NCBI GenBank assembly: GCA_026874595.1
Contig: CM049309.1
Coordinates: 40,747,079-40,811,078 of the forward strand
DNA from: Sipunculus nudus
Taxonomy: Eukaryota; Annelida; Sipuncula; Golfingiida; Sipunculidae
Reading direction: 5' to 3'
Length of the DNA: 64,000 nt
The notes beneath the pieces are model-generated. The model was not told the DNA's origin. It ran no database searches and saw only the letters and a program-made list of their open reading frames with translations. Positions within the stretch are counted from its first letter, which is position 1; the number at the start of each line of letters is the position of its first letter. This document shows positions 53,941-64,000 of this stretch, one piece after another. The translations under genes and the position numbers were made by a program.

Positions 53941-56900
53941 CATTTCATATAACATTAAATTCCACTGTTATTATGAATGTTACTGTGTGGTCAGCCAGTG
54001 CAAAAACAGCATTTTGTCACATAAGGTGAGCATGAATTTTTTTTTTAGGAAATTAGTAAGTCAGTATTTGTGTTTACAAATGGGTTGGTGATTGTTGCTG
54101 TTAAACATTTGCACAATTTGCCAAGGGATGATCTGAAATCAAACACTATGAACTGCTCCTGTTGTTAGTTTTCTCAATTTGAGGGAAAACCTTTCACTTT
54201 GGTGTTATTTGTGCAACTTGTTCTTTTATAATCCCAATTCCTGTGTCATTATGAGTAATAACTACACAGGTTTCTGAAACATTCATGTACACATGTGTTT
54301 GCATACAACAGAACTACAAGCTTGTAAAACAGATGAAGGTACAGGCAAATAGAATGAAGAATATTGAGTCACAGGAGTCATTACACTGAGTATATATCTG
54401 TAAAATACAAGGTGTGTTTTAAACCAGAGCAAACACATGACATCAACATCTGGATGACGAGAATGTAAAACCATTCCCTGTATGAAACTACACTCACACT
54501 CACATGCATCAGTATTTGAATATTATAAATGGGATCAGGTTATTTTCGAGCATATAGGATGATGAAAAGTATAAACCCTTGTAGGTAGTAGGTAACACCT
54601 TACTTTTCAGACTCCGATACCTCCCTTGTATCTAAGTCATAAGTTAGGAGAACTTAGGTCAATTATTTTGTGCTAAAGACTTGTCTTGTGATTCAGCATG
54701 TTCTTGCAGCCACTTGGACTTGTGGGTTTACTGAGCTGATGATTGTTCCAGTTCCAGACACTAATAGGGGCTAGATATTTCATCTGTCAGTGTAATGCAG
54801 ATTAATGTAGAAATGTTTGTTCAACAGTGGCAGAGCAGCACCTCTGGCTCGCAGATGAACAGGTTTGGCTCATAATCTGATATAACCAGTGTCGTCAGTC
54901 TCATCTTGACTTTACACTTTGCTGCCCTGGTGGTTTTTGCCTGATCAATCTTTTAGCTTTTCACAGCTGCTTTAAATTTAGAAGCATCAAACCAAATAAC
55001 CATGTTAGTTGCTAGAGGGTTATACGTTCTACATTTGCCTGCTACTGATGAACACATTCAACCAGGGGTGGAGAGGGCACATCCTTAGGGGAAAGAACTT
55101 TGCCAGGGGTTTTAGCATTAAGGAGGGTCTGAAGGCATCAGTTATTGGGAGGCTGTTTGTGAGAGGGACCGCACTGTTGACACATACCATATTTCACAGA
55201 GTATTAGAAAGACAAATTAGTAATTTTTCCTTTGTGGAAAAATTACCTGCATAATGACAAGTCACAATATAAAACAGTAACTCTGGCTGACAGAGTGTAA
55301 GGCTGTCAGGGTATCATCACTACACTGCTTATCACACTGACACACAGTTATACACATGCATCAACCTGATGTTTATGTTACTCACTAGGGAATGAATATA
55401 TACACATTAACACAGCCTTGTAAATAAAAGTAATATAAGAATCAAAATTATGTGTGGTTGGAATATTCATCTCATGACTGCACATAATGCACTGTGTATT
55501 TTATGGAGAGGGGGTAATTGCATGTGATAGTTACCTTACATTAAGGGTTTTGCCAAAGCTAAAGCTACTTTTAGGCTCATTAGCATAAATGGAAATAAAA
55601 GTTTAATATGCAATATGAGGCTAGACGCCTGTTTGTGTCATGTGGTGAAGGAGACCTCAGATATTGTTGCTGAACTACAGCTGGGTAAAAGGTGAATGGT
55701 GACTTATTTACCTCAAGACTGTATAAAAGTGCACCACCAGATTGGTGGGGGGTGGGGGGGGGGGGGGGAGGGGGCTTATTAGCCTTGACCCTGAGGGATG
55801 GTATTTGAAAAATAAAATGTCAGTAACAAATGTAGAGGAGAAAGATTTGGCCAGCTTTTCCAGATACACAGGGAAACATGTTTTATTATGTTATCACACT
55901 GTGGGCAGGTATCCAGTTCATGCCTCACCACTTATTTACAGGAGAAAACATTTCTAGAAACACCTGTCTATGCTGATATATAGCTATCATTGACTACAGT
56001 AAAGAGGACCATCACAGGTGTACTGAAAATGTTTAAAATCATGAAATTTATATTGTAAAATTTAAAGTGCTTAAAAACTCTTAGATTTCATTTAATTGTG
56101 ATTTTGGGAGTAAATATGTGAGTTCTCATAGAAGAACCGGTACATGGATCTTATTTCTCTCATGTATGCTTATTCCTTGCATTGGCCAAGTGTTTTACCA
56201 GAGGAGGATTAGAAATAAAATTTGTGATTGCTCAATGTAAAATGTGGTCATTGTAATCCTTATTAGTTCTTGATTCTTGGGAAAAAAAAACAATCAGATT
56301 CTGGCAGGTCCTGGAATGTTATACACAGAGAAGGGCAAAACTTCTGCATTGTCAGACTATACTATTTTACTAATGCAGTAAGTATAAAATTAAATTATTC
56401 TGTCGACGATATATTACCAAGAAAATGTGAGAGGGTTTGTGAATATTTTTAAATGTACGGAAGATTTGTGTTCCTCAGGTTGCTTACAATGAATTTGCCA
56501 TGGTCTTGTACTTATTTTGTCACATCCATGGAGTTTTATGTATGCTTATCATACATATCATTAACAATACTCAGTGGTTAGCTTGTGCAGTGTGCAGCAG
56601 TCTGTGTGATATGTTTGTTAGCCAGTGAATTGTTATTATGCTTGGTACACACAAGATGGTGTAAATGATGAAAATCACTATGAATTATACCCCAAAAGTA
56701 AAAGTTGAAGCTATTTTATTTCCAGCTTGCCAGTGTGATTATAAATTTGTTTTTGAGAGACAATTCAGTATGTTAAATGATTGCTAAGTGGCTGTCTCAG
56801 GACAGAGAACAGATGGGAAAAAAAACTTGGGCTGTGCATGGTATTTCTGTTTACTTTGCCAGTGTAAATTGAGAGTTGTCCATTAGAGAAATTTTCAACC

Positions 56901-59900
56901 TGTAAGTGTACTTCTCACAGGACTTTTCAAGTGTTTATAGTAGAGAGGTGGATATCAGGAGAGGTATTCCTGCAAACATAACATACAGAAAAAAAAGTAG
57001 TTTTTATTCTTTTAAACTGACAGCAATATCATTCAGTTCAGAAAGGTACCTGAAACTCAGTTTTATAACTTTTTGAACTTTGTTTCTGGTACACTGTCTC
57101 ACACAAACTTCTACATCCTCAGCATTCAAACAGATCTGTAATACAGCCGGACACAAGGGACTGGAGGATTTTGTTCATATTAGTGAGTTGTCCAGTTTAG
57201 AGGAGTTAGGCATACTGCATCAATTCATCATTGAATGTTTCTGATATCCTATGTTTTCATTAAATGTTGGGCTACTTTGAAATAGGGTACATAAATGGGA
57301 TTTAAATTATTTTCAAAATAGCTTAAATATGCACTTGCAATTGATAAAATATCATTTATATTTAAAAAAAAAAAACAATCATCAGCTAGGCCTCGCAAAT
57401 TTATCTTGGCAGTTTCAATTCCGCGACCATGTTTCATCTATTATGCAATTGAGCGGCAGTTCATGGATGGTTGCACTAGGCATATTGAAGAATGATTATT
57501 GACAGCATCCAGACAGCATGATTATTTGTTAAAGTATATAGTGTTCATCTCGCATTCGCAGTAACAGATTGCAAACTGTCACAAACTATAATTACGGCTC
57601 CCCGGGCCCGACGCCGATCACAAAGCACAAACGTCAGTCTTTGATGGTGGTCTTTTCGAATGAAAAGCTGTTTCAGTTTGAAAGCTTATTTTTTCCTAAT
57701 GAACCTGCCAGTCTTAATTAAATATTGATTGAGTTATAATCAACACATTTATAGAAAAAAAACAACAATTTTGATACTGTATATTTACATATAACATTAA
57801 ATTGGTTCACCAAATTACGCTTGTCTCTGGCTGTAGTTTTGACCAAAACAGGTCATAGAGGTCATGACCTCAGAGCGCCATCTCCCTGCAAATATATGAA
57901 CAAAAATAGAACTCACGATGTCTGTCCACTTTAGAGGGTCGTAATGTGAACTGGATATGCTGGCGGGACAGTAAAGTCTCTCAGTTGTCCGGAATAGTGA
58001 GTTGTCCGCTTTACTGAGTTTACGTTAAACATAATATAGAGGCGAAATTGAAGGAATTGAGATTTAGTGTCCGCATTAGTGAGTTGTCCGCCTTACTCAG
58101 TTGTCCGCAAGTAGGAGTTTCACTGTATTGGGTACTGTATAAAACAGCTTCCCCAGAGAAACATGAAGACTGGAATCCAGCAGAGGTGTCCTCAGGAAGA
58201 GCAGATGATAACCCAATGGTGCAACACATGAACATCATTTGAGGGTTTATAAAACAAGCCCATCACATAAGCAGCAAAACTAAATCCATTAAACTTTGAT
58301 TTGTCCAGGAAGTTTTGTTGAGTGAGTGAGGTGAGGTTATGCATTATTGATGCCTCTACTGTCTGGCTCATTTAGTAAGTGTATCAGCAGCAGTATCATG
58401 AATTGTGTCACCACAGATGCCTTGTATACTAAGTTGCTTGCCAAAACCCAATGCCAATATAGGTTTAGTTCATTATTCAGCTGATAGCATATGTGCGAGA
58501 GACCTTGACTTTGTAAGCAGGTGATGTGAAGACCATTCTAGTGACATAATGCATGGTTATTTTGACTCACTGGTGAACACTAGAATTGAAGCATTTATGA
58601 CATGATCATGGCAAAGAAAGCTTAAGTACAGGGTTTGAAATATTTTCAGTTAATGTTAAACTTTAACATGACATAATTATAACGTGAACAGCACTACAGA
58701 AATAATATGAATACCTGCTCTGTATAGTCCAGCTTTCATTTTGTATTTCAAAATTTGCTTGTACTACAGTGGCACTTTACAGTATTTGACATTTTATCAC
58801 CTGATGTATAAGTGACCTCATAAATGCTTGTTAACCTCATTCTTACCAAACCTCATGACTAGTGAAAGTAACATCTGTGATGCAAACATGGACAGCTTGT
58901 GGTGCAGTTTTATCAAGTAAAGATATGTAGCTTTTATATCTTCTAGAACCATATAACTATTTTGTTATTTCAGGTCTATAATATAGAACACAAAGGTTAT
59001 CGGTAATGTTTGTTGAGACACAAACCCTGTGCATTATGATGTTCTAGCTCTTTATCTACACAAAAATAAACAACCATTTCATGAAATATGTGAAATTATT
59101 CTTCAGGTACCGTGCAGACACACAGTTGACTTCAAACAGGACTGTAAATTACAAAGGAGGCAAATGTTTTGTTGAGCCAGAAAACACTAGAATTTTATGG
59201 TAGACAACATTCAGTATGCCATGTTAAAACAAACAGCACCTCCACCATGGTCAGTTTGTTTAAAATTTGGATTAATAGTTTTCCTTTCTCTGCTTATCAG
59301 TCTCAAATCCATTTCCTATGATCAAGCCTTGAAAAAGTTTAAAAATTCCCCATCCATGGTTCTCACAGTTATATGTGGGGTCTGCATGTTGGGTGATTTT
59401 TATTTAATTTTTCAATTAATAATTTGTACATTAGAGCGAGTGTTATTGTTCATGTTGTAAGCGGTGTAGAATGTAGTCAACATATTTGGTGCTGTTACTG
59501 GGTGCGTTATCTACAGTATTTTATGAGTTTATTTGCATGGCACTAAATATTATATAGACTTTGGAAAGTTCAGTGTAATTATCTAAAGACTTGTTAGAAA
59601 ACAATTTAACAGAATATTGGGACTGTATATATGTGACAATATATAAATGTATATCCACATATTGTAAAACTTTTAAAATCCCATATCAAAATGCACACAG
59701 GGTCCATAAGAGAGGATCAATAATTCATAATATATGTATGTTACTTAGAAATCTCTTTGAGGGTTATCTGCAAGCTTAGGTGGGAGTGTATATGAATATC
59801 ATGGGTTTTAAGTTATTTATATCAAATGTGATGTAATTAAATGAAATCTATCAAATATGAAATGGCGTGAGAGCTGTTGATCATTTAGTCAGGGACAAGA

Positions 59901-61100
59901 TCAGCTGATCTGCTGGCAAGTATCACATTGTAAATATCCCCCCCCCCCCCCCTATGGATGACTGAATTATCAACGTACATGTGATCAGATGGATCTTAAG
60001 TATGGGTGGCTAGTTCTGTGCCATGGTCTGCCTTTTGAGATGATTGTCAAATAGATTTGTTTCTTTAGGTATGGATGATACCATTTTGTTGATTATGCAC
60101 AGCTGATCTGCTCAATGAGTTTCTCATGTTTTCCTCAATATTTTATTCATATTTTCAGTATCTTTGCCACAGAGTTTATTTTTGTAACCAGCATTATATA
60201 TATATATATATATACAAATACATGTACCTTTCACTATGTACTTGTATGTAATCATAATTAATATAATCTGTGTGTATTTATGGTATGAAAGTCAAACTGC
60301 TGGCATGTCCATATTGCCAGATTACAGCTTGGGAGTTTCTGGGGGTACCTTAAACACACAAGTAAAATCTATATGAATACTCCTTATTTAATAGCTCACC
60401 ACAGGTTAATTGCAAAAATTGGGCTTGTTAAATGACTTTTATGTGCTATCTAATTGCACTATGCTGTTTAGCATGGACATTTACAGTTGTCTCAGCACAC
60501 AATTACCAGTGAAGCTGTTTCAGAGGCGACTCTGTTGACAAGTGACAAATGTACCATATCTACTGTATACAAGGGTGTGATCTGTAACAGGGGTGGACTG
60601 TTTATATAATGGCTAATGTACAGGTCACCTATACCGTTATGTTGTATTCTCATGTGCAATGAAACTGAACAAATGTAAATAACAAACATGTAATTAAAGT
60701 CATGTTACTCAGCATTTTGGCTCTTTCTTGTTTCATCAGAGTGTGGCTCGTTATTTTTTGTGTGTGTACCAAGTTGCATATTAAAATAAGCCACAGTGCA
60801 CTTTATGACCTTTGACAGCTTGACCCAACCATATTAAGTTGAACAGTTATACATGAAACTGTTTTGCCTTCATCTGGACCATTATTTTGATGAATTCTGA
60901 TGATTCAATTCCAATTTTGGTATTAGGATTAGCATAAGCAGACCTCTTGACAAAAAGACCTGGGAAAGTGGAAAGAGGTCAAGTAGACCAACTCTAAGCT
61001 TACTGAAAAATGAACTTGAAAAGGGACAATGCCTGGTTCACCAGTGGTGTTGTACTTAATCTCTTGAACTGTCATAGACACCCTAATGTACAGGAAGGGA
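53941..61100. other. Convergent intergenic region with RIC1 3' UTR
   Basis: Begins with the RIC1 3' UTR, whose end I cannot fix: ATTAAA occurs at about 53953 and several AATAAA motifs lie near 55420, 55585 and 55800. No ORF here resembles a known protein. It contains a G-run near 55746-55768, a C-run at 59939-59952, a (TA)n run near 60198-60213, and a cluster of AGTTGTCCG motifs near 57970-58115. The rest is AT-rich sequence without visible structure. Confidence 0.6.
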
Positions 61101-61104
61101 GAAA

Positions 61105-61440
61105 AAACAAGCCTTATTTTACGAGATGGTATTTATTTTATCACAATATACATAAATCCTATTACAGTCTTCTGTTTTCTCCTTCCACAGCATACTATCA
61201 CCAGGAATGAAAAATACAAATAAATACAATATTTAAAAATCCAATTTTGGTCAAATGACCTATGTCAAGAGACCCATCTTTGACTTAAACTGTCTGTCTC
61301 CTTCTAAAGCCATTTAATACATTTGGACACATCTCTTATTCATGGCAGATTCACCATTTAATACTTCAAATAATCATTAGCTTTGATAAAAGCTATGGAT
61401 CTATGATGAATAGCCATCCAGTTCACTGATCTGTATTACA
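61105..61440 (-). other. TM2D1: Probable TM2D1 3' UTR
   Basis: Minus-strand sequence after the stop. An AATAAA (TTTATT on plus) sits at about 61132-61137, so cleavage around 61110-61120 is plausible. This is inference from signal position only. Confidence 0.4.
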
Positions 61441-61551
61441 TCAGGAGTACTCCTGTGGCTTGACGTATGTATTATTGTTTCTGTCGATTCGAGTCAGTCC
61501 TGCTCCGTAAAAATCTATGATGTATGATGATCCATCTGATGGTCCCACAAC
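61441..61551 (-). CDS. TM2D1: TM2D1 terminal coding exon
   Basis: 37 codons including TGA, starting VVGPSDGSSYIIDFYG. Acceptor TTCTCAG. This cytosolic tail is the most family-specific part of TM2D1. Confidence 0.95.
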   Translation of the reverse strand, partial: VVGPSDGSSYIIDFYGAGLTRIDRNNNTYVKPQEYS

Positions 61552-63168
61552 CTGAGAAAACACAGAAATTATAAAATAATAATAATTATACTTTATACTC
61601 AAACAAATTTCCTGAATTTGCCCATAGTCATAAAATGATGTTGACTTGTGCTATGAAATGTTTAAAATGCCAAATCATGACTACTGTAATTTCTCCATTA
61701 TAAGCTGCATGTCTATTAAAAAACTTTTCCATTCCCTGTCCATGATGCACTGAGAACTGGAAAACCCCTCTTTAAAGCTGTACGATTAGAGTTCCTTCGC
61801 AATATGTTTGTGGCTGAGCCAACAAAGCAATGATATACACTATCTATCAATAATTTTCTTTTCATTATCACTGTGACCTGAGCTGCCAGGCAAACCATCG
61901 TGTATAAAGTTTCCTGACTCAATATGAATGATCTGATGATACAATTATTATGCAGACAATACCTTGTTTGTTTGTATGGGTCCAACCATATCAATTCCTG
62001 TCCTCACCCAGGAAAGCCCAAATAACTTGTATAAAGACAAGATACCCCTGGTCTAATTTAACTAAAATAATACATGTTAAGTATTATAAATGCTGAATTA
62101 TAGAAAAGGAAGCACTCTCTTCTGAATAAATTCATTTGTTCCTTCATCATAAAACTTTTTTTGGTCATATACAGCTTTTAAACAACACCTCCAGGCTTGC
62201 TCCCTATACCATAATAACGGCAATAGGAAAATGTAGAGATATATGTAACTACCTGAAGAGCTATCAATAAAATGTCCACAAGCTGTCCAAGAAACATGAA
62301 CCCAAATGTGCAGAACTTTAGCATTCCTGAAATAAAGTAAAAACAGACATTGAACTTAATTTAAATCATCATGTTGAATAATAATCAAGCTCAAAGCGGT
62401 TTGTATTTAAAATTGTCATGCTCAAAGCTTTCATCCTGCTGTATACGGATCAGAACAGAATTAACATGAGTAAATTACTTAAGTCAAAATCTTCTTTTAA
62501 AACATCTGATGGTTTTACTGGTAGCTTGATGAGCATGGACTACCCAGACAAGCTAAGATGTTACTGTAAAACTGCTGACCATTAAGAGCATAGTAAATAG
62601 ACCATGTTATTACCAATTAACTGCTGACTACAATAGCATAATAAGTTGTGCTTAATGACAAACTGCTTGCCATTAACAGCGTTAAATGTAGGGTTTAATG
62701 TTACAAACAAACTGCTGACTATAAAAAGCATTGTTGGTAGGGACTGATGTTACTCAAAATCTATTGACTAATAACAGGACAGTATCACTGTTTGTATGTA
62801 CCACTGATCAAAAGGTTAATAAAGCCCCCCCCCCCCAAAAAATTACTTCTAAATTTACATAATATGCATGATCAAAAAGAAGAGATATCAAAATTACTGT
62901 CATATTGTAGCAATCTGAGTGTGACTGTTTCACTACACCTGGTTCACTTGTTGCACCATGAAACTAGTATTCTGATATGCCCAAAATAATTCACACACAA
63001 AGACATCTGTTGGCCATGTGTGACGGGGGTTGTGTCAATGTTAAGCCCTAGTTATATAGGTATATGAGGTACTGACCTATAGCAGGATACCCCAGGTAGA
63101 AGCGGTCCATGCCCAGCATCCCAAGGAAGATGGAGAGCAGAAGTGTTGTCTTGAAGGACACTCCATTT
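61441..63168 (-). CDS. TM2D1: TM2D1, TM2 domain-containing protein 1 (three 3' coding exons)
   Basis: Minus-strand exons 63168-63077, 62326-62253 and 61551-61441 join in phase and end in TGA. The first reads NGVSFKTTLLLSIFLGMLG then MDRFYLGYPAIG, the TM2 signature with its DRF motif between two membrane helices. The second reads LKFCTFGFMFLGQLVDILLI, the second helix. The third reads VGPSDGSSYIIDFYGAGLTR, which in animals is typical of TM2D1 (VGPSDGSSYIIDYYG) and not of TM2D2 or TM2D3. TM2D proteins are two-pass membrane proteins; Drosophila homologues (almondex and relatives) act in Notch signalling, and human TM2D1 was named a beta-amyloid-binding protein. The signal peptide and Cys-rich ectodomain exons lie past the right edge. 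Confidence 0.95.
62253..62326 (-). CDS. TM2D1: TM2D1 exon with second TM helix
   Basis: 74 bases, two bases to finish a Gly codon then 24 codons ending in ALQ. Acceptor TTTCAG, donor GTAGTT. Confidence 0.95.
63077..63168 (-). CDS. TM2D1: TM2D1 exon with first TM helix and DRF motif
   Basis: On the minus strand an acceptor TTTTTCAG precedes the exon and GTCAGT follows it. The product has LLLSIFLGMLG, MDRFYLGYPA. It begins with one base of a codon supplied by an upstream exon outside the window. Confidence 0.95.
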
Positions 63169-64000
63169 CTGAAAAAGTTAGTGTAGAAATATTTCAACAT
63201 ATCTCAATGTTCCTTTCAGAAGATCCCTAAAAGCTATATAGATATAGCCGTTGCAGGGACTTCATGTACACACAGTGCAGCCCTGCTAATGATTCTATTA
63301 AGTTAATTGACAGGTTTATCTTTCACTGTACATGCAGGCTACTTAAATGCTATAAAGATAAGATATAGTATCTTATCTGTCTGTATTGCATATAAACATT
63401 ATTCAAGTACAATTTATAACCATGTTTTGTTCATTTAATATAGTGTTCATTGTTTTTTATGAAAATCCACTCAAACATTTTAAGGTAGCACCACTGGGAA
63501 AAAAACCCTTATTAAAAATCAATCCAAAAAGTCAATTAGTCAGACCCTTGCATTATATAATTAATTTTAACCTGGTACAGTGTTCATGCTGTTCGATGGT
63601 GTACACTTTTTCAATATTCATTTTCATATGATATTTCAACATTTTGATTTTTTTTTTAATTTTTAAATTTTCAGTAACAGCAAGCAACGTTTTAGCATGT
63701 TAATATTAATCTACATTACAATATCTAAAAAGTTGGTTTTTTCCACTTTCACGTTCTTCTTGATTAAAATGAAATTTAACAATTTTTACTGAATCAAAAT
63801 TTTAAATTTTGGTTTTAAGATTTTACTGATTTTAGATATATGGGGTTTTCCAAAGTGCTGCTACCATAATTTTAGTCCTGGCAGTAAAGTTAATTTATAT
63901 GCAGGAGTGATGGCTTAAGAATAGCCAGAATAACAGTCATCAGAACCTTAATATTTAAACCTGTTCTGCCTTTTATTTGGTGGCCATGATAAGGATAACT

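Larger units (their letters stand above)
61552..64000 (-). other. TM2D1 introns and upstream intron sequence
   Basis: The two introns (61552-62252, 62327-63076) and the stretch from 63169 to the edge are AT-rich. A C-run occurs at 62825-62836. About four diverged lines of an 'AACTGCTGAC..TTA..GCAT' motif recur between 62560 and 62770, a weak local minisatellite. I see no further exon. Confidence 0.5.

Noticed and set aside
59197-59460. 87-codon ORF with hydrophobic stretches, possible small membrane protein
   Set aside because: AT-rich DNA gives Phe, Leu and Ile-rich frames by chance. No signal, no homology recognised, and no splice or promoter context.

Overview
This is eukaryotic genomic DNA, almost certainly from a bivalve mollusc. 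It is AT-rich, has long introns with GT-AG junctions, encodes animal proteins, and its introns hold many copies of repeats that combine (TCCG)n runs with tandem units, resembling the oyster 'pearl'/Helentron-associated elements. The bivalve assignment rests on repeat style and is inference.

Two protein genes meet tail to tail. The plus-strand gene is RIC1 (RAB6A GEF complex subunit; the older human name is KIAA1432). I could chain 30 coding exons from 724 to the stop at 53940, with matching phases at every junction, giving about 1,338 codons. The roughly 80 N-terminal residues expected from vertebrate RIC1 lie upstream of the window. The minus-strand gene is TM2D1 (TM2 domain-containing 1). 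Its last three coding exons are present (61441-63168) and its 5' part lies beyond the right edge. The 7 kb between the stop codons holds the 3' UTRs and unremarkable AT-rich sequence.

Layout: 1-723 is intron; 810-10540 is a 9.7 kb intron with a foldback-like element (about 2329-4175), a 398 bp TIR element (6368-6765), a Helentron-like fragment (7546-8275) and a 203 bp tandem duplication. Exons 2-20 (10541-21565) are closely spaced. Intron 20 (21566-29136) is almost entirely repeat: three families, one nested in another. Exons 21-23 follow, then intron 23 (31135-39956) with a 180 bp-unit array element and several family B copies. Intron 25 (40949-45360) and intron 28 (46686-52944) are also dominated by family A copies.

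Two things stand out. First, seven exons of this one gene lie at the edge of a short tandem array that starts at or next to the exon-intron junction. In most cases the repeat unit copies the exon end together with its splice donor or acceptor (28 to 97 bp units, 2 to 11 copies). The array beside exon 29 even has a three-unit higher-order structure (75 x 3 = 225 bp). Second, repeat families with unrelated ends and bodies share one perfect palindrome, GGTGGCGCCACC, present more than 20 times. Three of these families share one architecture (5' end repeated in inverse near the 3' end, then a hairpin, then a CTAGT-like or CTTGT end).
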